Shown: piece by piece, positions 21,365 through 32,174 of the stretch
Layout of the letters: the number at the start of each line of letters is the position of its first letter
Position numbering within the stretch: the first letter of the stretch is position 1
Assembly (NCBI RefSeq): GCF_947179515.1
Contig: NC_067481.1
Span: 87,669,547 to 87,733,546, forward strand
From: Apodemus sylvaticus
Lineage: Eukaryota > Chordata > Mammalia > Rodentia > Muridae
Length of the DNA: 64,000 nucleotides
Direction: 5' to 3'
Notes under the pieces: model-generated
The model's input: the letters and a program-made list of their open reading frames with translations, nothing else
Databases searched by the model: none
Told to the model about the DNA's origin: nothing
Made by a program: the position numbers and the translations under genes

Positions 21365-21845
21365 GCTGTTCTGTGGGGTCGAATTCTCGCCCATTGTTGG
21401 TATTTCTACTAGTCTCCACCCCACAGTTTCCTGGCAACAGCCTGGTATACCTCTCTCAGAATAAAAAGGGGCTGTTTGCCTCCTCCTCACTCTCTTCTCT
21501 TGTTCCTCTTCTCATGCTCTTTTACCTTCTTCCCCCTCTGTCCCTGCTCTCCCCACTCCCCTCCCACCATCTCTCTCCATGTGCTCATGGCCAGCTTCAA
21601 CTTTCCTACTCTCTCTCCCTCTCTCTCTCTCTCTCCCCCCCCCCTTTCTTTGTCTCTACTACCCCCGCAACTCTTCGCCCATGCCCTAAATTAACTCTAT
21701 TCTATACTATACCATCATGTGGCTGGTACCTCAGGGCGAAGGGATGCCTGAGCATGAGCAGTAGAAATACCCTGTCCCCAGCACCATACTGGACCTCCAC
21801 CAAACATATCTCCTGGCTTCTTTTACTTTTTATAAAACACAACAG
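21365..21845 (+). mobile_element. Probable solo LTR of a rodent ERV
   Basis: The block has LTR-like order. A TATA-like 'agaataaaaaggggctg' lies near 21458-21475, followed by a long CT-rich leader with poly-pyrimidine and C runs. 'ctaaattaactctattc' near 21690 resembles a degraded polyadenylation signal, and the end is near 'tataaaacacaaca'. The text is familiar from mouse LTRs, but I cannot name the family and see no clear target duplication. Long plus-strand open frames (21355-22017) follow the CT-rich bias. Confidence 0.5.
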
Positions 21846-22564
21846 TCATCAGAAGTGTCATCTTCATGAGGAGGAGGAGGTATTTATTTATTTATTTATT
21901 TATTCTTCTTTCATAAATTACATCCTGACTGACGTCAGTTTCTCTTACCTCCTCTCCCCCCAGTCACTCTCCCTCCCTCCCTCTCCTTTCTCCCAGATCC
22001 TGTTGCTGGACATTTGATTACATTTAACAAGATCCTCTTAGAGGAAATCTTCAAATGTTTAGAAGCTGAACAGCCAAGTCTCTAAGGAGGAAAGACTTGT
22101 CTCACATTTGAAGATTTCTCCTGCCCATGCCTTATGTCTGAGGTACACAAATACTCCTAAAAACCTGATTCTAGAAAAAATAAATCTCACTTAGCCCGGG
22201 GGTCAATGACTAAGACATATAATTCAGTCCAAAATAGTTAAAATATATTAATATCTTTCAGCTATACTATTAAACACTGTGTGCTAACCTTGAAATATCA
22301 TTTTATTCATGTCGGAATTATTTTAATGTATATTATATATGTATATATATATAATTTATAAGCTTATACTAGATATTTATTTGTTAGATTGAACAAGCTG
22401 AAATTTCTGATACTGAATGTTGCTTTCTCTACAAAAATGGGCATTCTTGTGTGATCCAATAAATTAGATGTAAGAGTAAATGTAATTTCATTTGATATAT
22501 TGGCATCAAAAACTCTAGCTTGGCATAGCTTTTTCTAGTGACTTTCATTTAAAAGAAACAGATT
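21846..22564. other. Unique AT-rich DNA with (ATTT)n, CT patches and a hairpin
   Basis: An ATTT run lies at 21881-21904 and CT-rich patches at 21945-21995. A nested inverted repeat spans 22044-22118, and a TATA-rich patch lies near 22325-22355. No gene is recognised. Confidence 0.5.
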
Positions 22565-22765
22565 CATGTAGCTCATACTGACCTCAGCCTTACTAAGTAG
22601 CTAAAGTTGAGCACCGGCTTCTGATCCTCCTGCCTCCACTTCCTCAGTACTAGGATTAGAGACATGTTCCACCACACCCAGTTTCTGTGGTGCTGTAGAG
22701 CCGAGTCAGGCCTTTGGGCTTGAGAGAGAAGGATTCTAAATCTGAGCTATACCCCAAGACTACAT
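22565..22765 (-). repeat. B4A/ID_B1-type composite SINE
   Basis: Antisense text 'cttctgatcctcctgcctcc', 'gtactaggattagagacatg' and 'tgttccaccacacccagttt' fits the B1-like part. It is followed by an ID-like head ending near 'gagctataccccaag'. Confidence 0.65.
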
Positions 22766-24084
22766 AATAAACCTTTAAATAAATTTGGAGAAATTTATGG
22801 ATTTCTGCATAGAAATTCGCAGTAATCCTATCATTTAAGAGCCCCTGCTTACTTCATAAAGTTGTGGAAAGAGATAGATACCATAGGGCATGTGCAGGAT
22901 GCCAGGGGGCTTAGAGAACTGATTTAAGGACAAGCACCAGGCTTGATGTCCACAGGGAGTTTTAAATGGCCACCTTTAGGAGAAAAACTGCAGTCTAACG
23001 ACATTAAGAGTTTATCCTCTAGGTAATTAATGGTCAGTTCCCCTTTGGCCTCTCCTGCCTTCTTCATTTGAGTCTCTGTTTTTTTTTTTTTTTTTTTTTT
23101 TTTTCTTGTGAAGAAGGCAAGAACAATTGCTCTTCAGACCGCTTAACTGTAGACCTTTGCCTGAATTTCATCTCTGTCCTAATCTTCTGATTTTTCCAAC
23201 TGTGTTATTTGATCTGGGAGACCATTTCCTTGGCAATCAGAGGAAACCTTGGCCCTGAACCTCAATAAAGGACCACTGGATAGAGTGCTGGAAAAAAAAA
23301 ACAAACAAACTGTTTTGAGGGCTTACCTTGGGAGAATAAATAATGTAATGGCCTCTTTCAAATGAGTAATTCCCTCTGCCCCTCTGCCTTTGCCTCTTTG
23401 AAATGCATGGTGACAATACATTGATATTACTGGGGTTAATGACTGACTGATTAACAACAGCGAGCACATTTGCAGGCAAATGAGCTGTGATAATTGTTGC
23501 GGGGACTTCTTTGAAGAAACGTTTTAAATAGGCTTCTAAGAACCCTTGAAATGGCCTCTTGCTCTGTCCAGACAAGCCTTCCCTGTTTGTTTTTGTAATT
23601 TATTTTTTGTTCTTTGCTTTAGAGATTGGAGAAAGAGAAAAATCCCACCTAGGTTACCCCAGGTTATCTAAAAAGCACACAGGGCGAGGTCTTCTTTATA
23701 AAGTATTTCAGGAGCTTGCTTCAGCCATTTATACTGTGTTCTGCTTTGATCTGTAGTCTAGAATTTCTCACTTTGAAAAAAAATCAACTAGAATTAAAAA
23801 GATAGAAAGACTTTTATGGTTTTGATTTGGAATATCCTTAAAGCCCACCATTAAAAGATTAACTACCACCTTCGACTCCATTGAACAATGATGAAATCCT
23901 TGGCATCTGAGTTTTTTTAGTTTTCTCCTAAGAGGAGAAAGTCATGCCAAAGGGCAAAAGCTCTGGAATGGGGGTGATGTGACTTTTCCACTCCACTACA
24001 AGCCACCCCATTTCTTTTTTCTACTCAATCACAAAGAGTTAATATGTTCCCTTTACCCCAGACTTCCTTGTGATTGACTGAGAG
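22766..24084. other. Unique DNA, strong candidate conserved non-coding stretch
   Basis: Apart from a poly-T run (23080-23104) no repeat is seen. 23320-23560 is repeat-free and motif-rich ('ggttaatgactgactgatta', 'gtgataattgttgcggg', 'aaatgagtaattcc'). No open frame resembles a protein. Confidence 0.45.
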
Positions 24085-24213
24085 AGCATGGGATCCAAGA
24101 GACCATGGCCACTTTTAGTTGAAATCACAAGCCAAAATTAAATCCCTTCCTGTGCCCCCAACCCTGACCTCTGATATTTTACTATAGCAACAGACAAGTG
24201 ACTAAGACTCCTG
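24085..24213 (+). mobile_element. MaLR LTR 3' end fragment
   Basis: 'cacaagccaaaattaaatcc' and 'gatattttactatagcaaca', ending in 'gacaagtgactaagac', match the 3' end of ORR1/MT-type LTRs in sense orientation. The 5' part is not recognised. Confidence 0.55.
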
Positions 24214-24469
24214 TTTCCCCGGGTTTTAGGAAACGTTCAGCATTTATTTTAGGAAGGTGGTAACATTAAGTAATTTCTTTACCAACCTTACACGTGGAGA
24301 CTTACAAAAGAGGAGAGTTTCTCACATTTTTAAAACCAGTTTGATAACTAGTAGTGCTCAGACCCCGAGGTGACCAAACCTCATCAAATTGAGATTGAGT
24401 CCGCCTTCTCTTACCCTTAGGAGCCAGAGCTTTGATTATGTATAATTGCCAGTGCGACTATGGACTAAA

Positions 24470-24640
24470 TTTCATATGCATCAAAAATCACCTGGGGATT
24501 CTAAAAATGAAAGGGCTGCGGGGGTGCAGCTCAAGAACTTCTAATTCAGGAGGTCCTGATGCAGCCCTCCAATCTGTATTTCCAGAGAGTGAAAGTGAGT
24601 ACAGGTACTTCATATTCCAGGCCCATGCTTTGAGCATTAT
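24470..24640 (+). mobile_element. Ancient hAT-Charlie (MER5-like) relic
   Basis: 'catatgcatcaaaaatcacc' followed by 'tggggattctaaaaatg' and 'taattcaggaggtcctgatg' fits the MER5 consensus as I remember it. This is a non-autonomous DNA transposon shared by placental mammals. Confidence 0.55.
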
Positions 24641-24864
24641 TGTCTTGATAGAGATCCAAATTGTTACCTCCTAAGGTGGAAGGATGCCTACTGCTAGTCC
24701 TAGCTGCTCACACCTGAAATCCTCCAGATTCACTGGACATGTATGGGCTTTTCATAGAGAAAAGTCTAGCCATCTGCCTGCCATATTGCAACCCTTAGTA
24801 CATTCTCTACATTTCTTCTTACTCACTACTCTTCCCATTACTTTCCTTTATTATTGACTTGACT

Positions 24865-25010
24865 ATACAGTTCTTGCTACGTGGGCCCGGATGGCTTTGT
24901 AATCACTTTGTAGCTCAATTTACCCCCAAACTCACAAGAAGCTTTGCATTTCAGCCTCCCAGGTGTTGGAATTGCAGGCATGTGCCACCACTTCAAATGT
25001 GTTTTCTCTT
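24865..25010 (-). repeat. Old B1/PB1-like SINE
   Basis: Antisense text 'gtagctcaatttacccccaa', 'cagcctcccaggtgttggaa' and 'ttgcaggcatgtgccaccac'. It is well diverged. Confidence 0.7.
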
Positions 25011-25029
25011 ATTCCTCATGGCTTTTTTT

Positions 25030-25240
25030 TTTTTGCCCCCAGTTTTATTTCTGTGTGTGGCTATTTTGCCTGCATGTATGTCTGTACACCACAAGCTTGC
25101 CTGATGTCTACAGAAGCCAGATCCACCGGGATTGGCATTACAAACAGTTGTGAGCTGCTATGCAGTTGCTTGTAACAATTCATAGTTTCCCTGGAAGAGC
25201 AGCCAGGTTTTTTAACCTGTTGGATGCCTCTCCAGTCCTT
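25030..25240 (-). repeat. B3 SINE
   Basis: Antisense B3/B2: 'tgcctgatgtctacagaag', 'tacaaacagttgtgagctgc', 'ctggaagagcagccaggttt', 'ggatgcctctccagtcc'. Confidence 0.8.
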
Positions 25241-25735
25241 ATTGTTGGTTTTAAAATACTCATCGAAAAACACACTTTTTTTTTCCTGGCAAATTCCTGA
25301 GGATGAAACATAAAGATAAGTTCCTAGAGTTACTGAAAGATCTTACTGTCCTTGGAAGGGCTAATATGTTTAGGTGTTTCATGTAAATTAAAATATTACA
25401 GCATCAAAACTTGGCTCATCCAAATATTATTCCTTGGTATTTTTCTTTCTGTTACTCCATTTAAAGAATACACTATACCCACCAAAGTATGATTATTGTG
25501 CCATTATTACAAAGATTAAAATTTTCAGTACGACGTCTTAGAAAACTAAAAGGAATTGAAAAACACATGGACAAAGATAGAGTTCTGCCTCAGTCCTGCT
25601 ATCATGTTGCTAGAGGACTGTGATTAAGCAATGTTATTTGATGGTCAACCATTGCAAATGAAGACGCTCTCTGATGTCAACATTGATGAACGAAAACTAG
25701 AAAGGTGAGATTTTTTTCTATGATGTCATCTGTTC
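25241..25735. other. Unique AT-rich DNA
   Basis: Nothing recognised. Confidence 0.5.
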
Positions 25736-25787
25736 TAGGTTGGCTCAGTCATTAAGAGCCTTGTTGCTCTCTCTCTTCCCCCCCCCC
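25736..25787 (+). repeat. B3 SINE, 5' part (split by L1)
   Basis: 'aggttggctcagtcattaag' and 'agccttgttgctctc' are the sense head of a B3 SINE. Its continuation is found about 2 kb away at 27781, on the far side of an L1. Confidence 0.75.
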
Positions 25788-26166
25788 TGATATATTCTTT
25801 ATTTACATTTCAAATGAGTTTCCCTTTCCTGGATCTCCCCTCCCTGAAACTCCTATAAGCTCTCTTCCCTCCCCCTGTTCCCCAATCCACCCCCTCTGAC
25901 ATCCCTGTCCTGGTGTTCCCTGACACTGCTGCACTGAGCTTTTCCAGGACCAGTAGCCACTCCTTCCTTCTTCTTGGACATCATTTGATATGTGCGTTGT
26001 GTCTTGGGTATTCTAAGCTTCTAGGATAATATCCATTTATCAGTGAGTGCATACCATGAGTGTTCTTTTGAGACTGCGTTACCTCACTTAGTATGATGTT
26101 CTCCAGTTCCATCCATTTGTCTAAGAATTTCATGAATTCATTGTTTCTAATGGCTGAATAGTACTC

Positions 26167-26231
<65 letters not shown>

Positions 26232-26987
26232 ACATTTTCTGTATCCATTCCTCCATTGAGGGACATCTGGGTTTTTTCCAGCTTCTAGATATTGTAAATA
26301 GGGCTGCTATGAACATATTACATGCTAGGGAATCCTCTGGGTATATGCCCAGGAGTGGTATAGCAGGTTCCTCTAGAAGTATCATTCCCACTTTTCTGAG
26401 GAACCGCCAGACTGACTTCCAGAGTGGCAGTACCAACTTGCAACCCCACCAGCAGTGGAGGAGTGTTCCTCTTTCTCCACGTTCTTGCTAGCACCTGTTT
26501 TCTCCTGAATTTTTGATCTTAGACATTCTGACTGGTGTGAAGTGAAATCTCAGGGTTGTTTTGACTTGTGTTTACCTGATGACTAAGGATATTGAATATT
26601 TCTTTAGGTGCTTCTCAGCCATTCGATATTCCTCAGGTGAAAATTCTTTGTTTAGCTCTGTACACCATTTTTAAGGGGGATATTTGGCTCTCTGGAGTCT
26701 AACTTCTTGAGTTCTTTGTATGTCTTAGATATAAGCCCTCTGTTGGATGTAGTGTTGGTAAAGATCTTTTCCCAATTTGTTGGTTGCCATTTTGTCCTTT
26801 TGGCAATGTCCTTTGCCTTACAGAAACTTTGTAGTTTAATGAGGTCCCATTTGTCAATTCTTGATCTTAGAGCATAAGCTATTGGTGTTCTGTTAAGGAA
26901 AATTTCCCCTGTGCCCATGTCCTCAAGGTTCTTCCCCAGTTTCTTTTTTATTAGTTTCAGTGTGTCTGGTTTTATGTGGAGGTTCTT
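25788..26987 (-). mobile_element. L1 (outer), 3' UTR and ORF2 end
   Basis: Minus-strand L1 with the 3' UTR at the left (25788-26000) followed by the ORF2 C-terminal region up to 26987. It is broken by frameshifts, a small deletion near 26310 and an internal TG/TA microsatellite. It is interrupted by a second L1 and continues at 27710-27780. Confidence 0.93.
26168..26229. repeat. (TG)n(TA)n microsatellite inside L1 ORF2
   Basis: Other L1 copies in this window read 'cattgtggatatataccaca' or 'cattgtgtaaatataccaca' here. In this copy the short TG/TA seed has expanded to about 62 bases. Confidence 0.95.
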
Positions 26988-27693
26988 TTTTATATTCTTT
27001 TATTTTTTATTTTTTTATTTTTCTTTATTCTCTAAATTTGATGTTTACATTCCAAATGCTTTCCCCTTTCCTGGTTCCCCCCCTCCCCATATGTCCCATA
27101 AGCCTTCTCTCCACTCATTCTCCAATCACCTCCCTCCTTTTTCTCTGTCCTGGTACTCCCCAACAATGCTGGATCAAGCCTTTCCTGGATCAGGGCCTTC
27201 TCCTTACTTCTTCATGGGAGTCATTTGAAATGCTAATTGTGTCTTGAGTATTCAGAGCTTCTGGCCTAATTAATATCCACTTATCAGTGATTGCATTCCA
27301 TGTGTATTCTCTTGTGATTGGGATACCTCACTTAGGATGATATTTTCCAGATCAAACCATTTGCCTAAAAATTTTGTGAATTCATTGTTTCTAATTGCTG
27401 AGTAGTATTCCATTGTGTAAATATACCACATTTTCTGTATCCATTCCTCCTTGGAGGGACATCTGGGTTCTTTCCAGCTTCTGGCTATTATAAATAAGGC
27501 TGCTATGAACATAGTGGAGCATGTGTTTTTATTTCATGCCGGGGAATCCTCTGGCTATATGCCCAGGAGAGGTATAACAGGGTCCTCTGGAAGTGTCATT
27601 TCCAGTTTTCTGAGGAAATGTCAGACTGATTTCCATAGTGGTTGTACCTTCTTGCAATCCCACCAGCAGTGGAGCAGTGTTCCTCTTTCTCCA
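26988..27693 (-). mobile_element. L1 (inner), 5'-truncated, nested in the outer L1
   Basis: A second minus-strand L1 3' end (T/A-rich tail, 3' UTR, ORF2 C-terminus) of about 700 bp. The 16-bp TTATGTGGAGGTTCTT occurs at 26972-26987 and 27694-27709, a perfect target-site duplication made from outer L1 sequence. Confidence 0.95.
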
Positions 27694-27709
27694 TTATGTG
27701 GAGGTTCTT

Positions 27710-27780
27710 GATCCACTTGGACTTGATCTTAGTACAAGGAGATAAGAATGGATCAATTTGCATTCTTTTGCATGCTGACC
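27710..27780 (-). mobile_element. L1 (outer), 5' remainder
   Basis: 'gatccacttggacttgatct' continues the outer L1 ORF2 text exactly where it stopped at 26987. The outer L1 is 5'-truncated at about 27780. Confidence 0.9.
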
Positions 27781-27900
27781 CAGGTTAGGTTCCCAAAAAG
27801 CAAGTGGGAACTCACAACCATCCTGATTCCGGGTCTGATGCCCTCTTCTGACTGCTACAGGCACTATTCATACACAGGAAATAAATCTAAAATAACATAT
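27781..27900 (+). repeat. B3 SINE, 3' part
   Basis: 'aactcacaaccatcctgatt' and 'tctgatgccctcttctgact', then an A/T-rich tail. This completes the B3 begun at 25736. A few bases at the junction are missing and no clean duplication is visible around the outer L1. Confidence 0.75.
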
Positions 27901-28377
27901 AGAAACTGCATACCATCTGCAGTTATGTTAAGTGTTGCCAGTACAATTTCTCTTCCCTTTCCAGAAAACAAGAAGTAAAGTTTAGTTGCAAATGAGATTA
28001 AACTTTAGGGAAGCTAAAGGTGAGTGACCTGCAGGGTCTCTGAGGCCACCAGGAAAGCCTCAGACAAAGAAGGCAGAGTACCCAGATGGAGTGACTGGGA
28101 TGACAGGAAAGACTCCTTCACAGGTTCACAGTTTGAATTCCATCTTTGTGACATCTTAAAACATTTGTTTTTGCACCAACTTAAAATGAGAAACTTCCAA
28201 CTGATGATCTTCATATGCAACAATTTCCAAGATCCAATGACCCAGCTCTGACAAAAATGAAAGTGGAAGTTTTACTGCCTTGATTCTCCCAGTCCATTCA
28301 TCTCTCTGCCCATTCTCCCTGCTTCCCCCCCCCCCCCCAATTTGTGTGCACTTGCAGACTTCTATATTGCCTTTTCT
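27901..28377. other. Unique DNA with a poly-C run
   Basis: No gene is recognised. A C-run lies at 28326-28338. Confidence 0.5.
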
Positions 28378-28580
28378 TTTAAACATTTATCTATTTTTAT
28401 AAATAAATGCACTGCCTCACTGCATGAGTACATTGCATTTGTCTTTAGACACACACTAGAAGAATACATCTGATCCTGCTACAGATGGTTGTGAGCCACC
28501 ATGTGGTTGCTGGGAATTGAACTCAGGACTTCCAGCAGAGCAGTCAATGCTCTTAACCGCTGAGCCATCTCTCCAGCACC
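28378..28580 (-). repeat. B2 SINE
   Basis: An A/T-rich tail, then 'agatggttgtgagccaccat', 'gttgctgggaattgaactca' and 'ccgctgagccatctctccag' in antisense. Confidence 0.92.
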
Positions 28581-30317
28581 ACTACTACTTTTAAGGTGAA
28601 ATTCTCTGTATGGAATACAATGGGATTTGGCCACAATATTTGAAGAGAAATAACTAACAAAAGCAAAGAATTCTGCCAGATCACTTGTGAAGTCGTTGGA
28701 AACTACAACAATCCACTTTATTTATCAGAATAAAAAGAAACTCATTTGACAGTATCTTTTTATACCTTGACATATTTTGCTTCAATTTGTTATTCAACTC
28801 ATTTAGCAAATAATGAAAGTTTGTCCTACAGAGTCACTTAAATTACAGAGCTAATACTTTCGTGTGATAGTATAGTGACTGATCCCAATTTCCAGGGCCA
28901 GTGGCGACTTGTAATAGCAGCCTTTCTAAATAATGAATACTGCCTATTAAATTATTACAAACCACCATGCTACATAGCTATCTTCCATAATCCTTGCTGC
29001 AATCTATGAATCCAGTATTATTAGACTTCTAATTTTATTAATGAGAAAATTGAAGATAACAAATTTAAATAGTTTGACGTGAGTAAATAGGTAACAAATA
29101 TCAGAAATGGAAAGAGATAGGAGAGTAATTTTACTCTGAATTTAGACTTCCTATATGCCTACATTTGCAGTACATAAGGAGAGAGTTTGGTACACAGTAA
29201 GTACCTACTATGTGGTTTATCTGGAGCCCAAGAAACAAAGCTCTGAGGCTATTGCTAAACCATACAGGACATTATCTTCTGTCATTTTGTTCCTACCACA
29301 TACTTTGGGGGCACTAACTCCTCTCATTAAATGAATTCTGGCAAAGAGGTAATAGCCAATAGCCATCTTGCAATGGCTTCCATTGTTTTTCAGGCAATAT
29401 TTGTATTAGAAGACGTTTTCTCCCCCTAGTTCAAGACAAACAGTTCTTCAGAATACCATTCTAGAAGGAAAGTCTTCAGTAAGTTTGGGTTCTAGGAATT
29501 CAGCTGGAGAATGTCTATTCTTCTCACCTACTATATAATTCCTAAGACATTCAATGACCTTATAAAGTATGTGCATTTTTCAATGTTCTCTCATTTTTAT
29601 ATTAATTAAAATAAAATAAGAACAAGTACTGAATAAAAACAGAGGTTTTGGAAAGAAAGTAAAAATAGAAATATAGATGAAGCTGTATTCCAGAAATAGC
29701 TGGGGTTGTGTTCCCTGGGTTGTAATGTGTGTATCCCTCTGTTTTTGCCTCCAGACACATTCTGTTCTCTGACTTGTCTCCATGTATCCACACAGACCAA
29801 ACTGGACAATATGTTATGTTCATCTTTATTGTATCATAGAGCACATGTCTCCCTTTCATGTTTCCCTGTTGTAATTGATTTAAGGAGTTTTGCCTGTGTC
29901 TTTTTCACTTCAGTCTTTTAAGAGTTGGCTTAACTTCAGAGAGATGATGTTCTGTTATGCTATCTCTCTGTTCTCCTGTGAGGAACATTTAGGCAGACTG
30001 GTGTTTTTGCTGTTCTATATGTTGTATGGTGAGCACCCTTGACCCTCATATCCTTACCTACACAAGCAAAGTTGTTTTCTAGGAACTGTGCTCAACGGAT
30101 GAGTTCTGTAATATGGAGCAGGCAGGTTGGAAAATGTCATGGCAACTTCTCCAATTGCTTATTCCAAAGAACTCATATTCTAGGTGCAAAATAGATGGCC
30201 CATGTTGGTGTTATGTCTCTCTTTATATTCTAGTACTAACATTGTATCATTTGCTTAATTCACTATACCTGAAAGACTTTCTCCTAAGGGTTTTTTTGGG
30301 GGGGGTTGTTTGTTTGT
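28581..30317. other. Unique AT-rich DNA
   Basis: No repeat or gene is recognised. Open frames up to 142 codons near 30113-30541 overlap the L1 tail and are not supported. A G-run and TTTG units lie at 30288-30325. Confidence 0.45.
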
Positions 30318-30525
30318 TTGTTTGTTTTATTGGATTGGATATTTTCTTTATTTACATTTCAAATATTTTCTCCTTTCCAGTTCTCCCCTTCAGAAACCCT
30401 CTATCCCATTTGCCCTCTTCCTGCCTCTATGAGGGTGCTCCCCCTACCACCCACCCATCCACCGACTCCAGCACTGGCATTCAGGGTTTCCCCCACACAT
30501 TTTCACCACGCAGAAATAGGTTTCT
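30318..30525 (-). mobile_element. L1 3' UTR fragment
   Basis: 'atattttctttatttacatt' followed by the C-rich rodent L1 3' UTR ('gcactggcattcaggg'). Only about 200 bp of the 3' end is present. Confidence 0.75.
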
Positions 30526-31997
30526 ACTTGCTTCTATGTAATAATCAGGGAGGGAGAGAGGGAGGTAAGAAGAGTGAAGATTCGATGTTATTGGAGTCCT
30601 CCTTGCCTGTATTTGTGTGTTTGAGCAAGGACTAGGTTTAGTTGGCCTGAAATGTTACCCTTTAACCGTCATTCATTTAGCATATTCTGTCCTTTTCCCA
30701 TCAGTTGTCACTTCTGGGAGCCATCTCACTTACTTTCCATCTTTATCACTAGCACCCAGGACAAGAATTCTCCCTCACACAGAAGACTAAAGAACATAAT
30801 GCCATTGGACCTCCAGAGATGCCATTCTGCATTAACACAGGAGAGGAATTGAGCCTTTGTGTATTTTCAAGTTTACTTTTTTTTCCCCATTTCCTGAAAT
30901 ACAGGCAAATGAAGTCCTTGCCCTCAGGACCCCCAACCCCAGGCAGTGCCTAAGGAATTAATGACCAGCTGAGGTTAATGAGTCCCCACTCAGCTCCGGG
31001 CCATCAACTCTCCCAGCTGGCCATTAATCCCCTGGAAATGCCCCACACCTTGGTAGTTACTCCTTAATTATGGAAGACATTAAGGATCAGGAAAGAATCC
31101 TAAGTGAAATGAAAGGCCATTTTTCACTGGTGTTCAGCACAGGGCATTTAAGTCCAGGTGGCACCAGGAAACACAGACACAGCTGATTATGCCACCTGCT
31201 CCCGTGGAGGGCTCATCCATCTCTATTCTCTCCTCTGATCACCCAAATTCAAGAAGGCTATTTAAGCTACTGCAGATCCAGGACCTTGCAAATAACTTGT
31301 GTCCTAGGGATTCTTGATTAAACTGAGGGCCAATACCCTGGACTCATTCAAGCCAGGTATATCTTTATCTTTATGTCCGGGAAGAGTGTCTCTGTCATTT
31401 GTATTTCTTGGGATGGTGGAAATTCTCCGATCCATCCTCCTAGACATCCATATTTACCAGTGTCTAAACCTCACCTGTTCACCAGTGCCTGGCTTGAAGT
31501 TTCACATACATCTTTCAGATGACCAGACCTACTTGTTCCATATGGCTTATTAATTTTGATTCAACTGATTGGAATGAAGGTTCTAGTCACTACTATCTGT
31601 GCAAGTCTGGATATTTTTATGTTCTTAACATGCAATTTTTTTTGCATCTATAAATATTGAAACTTGATATCTAAAATCACTGCTAAGTGATTATTGAATT
31701 ATTAAAGGCTACAGGAAAGTTAATCTTAGGATTCAGGGTTTTTTGAGTAGATAGGTTAAGAAGGACCGAAACTTGAATATGAACTAAGTCATCTCCTAAG
31801 CTAGTGTAAGAGGGAAGAGTTTTGAGTGAATACATAGTCTGAGACTAGAGCTATAAATGGTAGTGTGTACAGCCTGTGAACAGTGTTAGTACCTAGGAAG
31901 GGAAGAGGAACATGCTTCAAAAGAGAGTTGAAAGCAGTGCTGTCTGAAGAAGAGTTGGCAGAATTGCTTACATAAAGCATTAAGCAAACTTTATATC
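30526..31997. other. Unique DNA with a strong candidate enhancer-like stretch (30890-31330)
   Basis: The DNA lacks recognised repeats. 30890-31330 is dense in TAAT/ATTA and CANNTG motifs arranged as inverted repeats. No coding signal is seen. Confidence 0.5.
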
Positions 31998-32174
31998 TTG
32001 TAATTATTATTATTATTATTGGTTTTTCAAAACAGGGTTTCTCTGTGTGGTCCTGGCTGTCCTGGAACTCACTCTGTAGACTAGGCTTGCCTCAAACTCA
32101 GAAATCTGCCTGCCTCTGCCTCCCAAGTGCTGGGATTACAGGCATGTACCACCGCGCCCGGCTTTGTAATTATT
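31998..32174 (-). repeat. B1 SINE with 11-bp target-site duplication
   Basis: TTGTAATTATT at 31998-32008 and 32164-32174 flanks an antisense B1 ('cctggctgtcctggaactca', 'tgcctcccaagtgctgggat'), whose tail has become an ATT repeat. Confidence 0.93.

Noticed and set aside
21355..22017. 220-codon plus-strand open frame
   Set aside because: It runs through a probable LTR with a CT-rich leader and an ATTT repeat. Composition explains the openness.
26171..26491. 106-codon plus-strand open frame
   Set aside because: It begins in a TG/TA microsatellite and continues antisense to L1 ORF2.
30318..30541. Coding exon in the plus-strand frame ending at 30541
   Set aside because: The frame crosses an antisense L1 3' UTR, which is open by composition.
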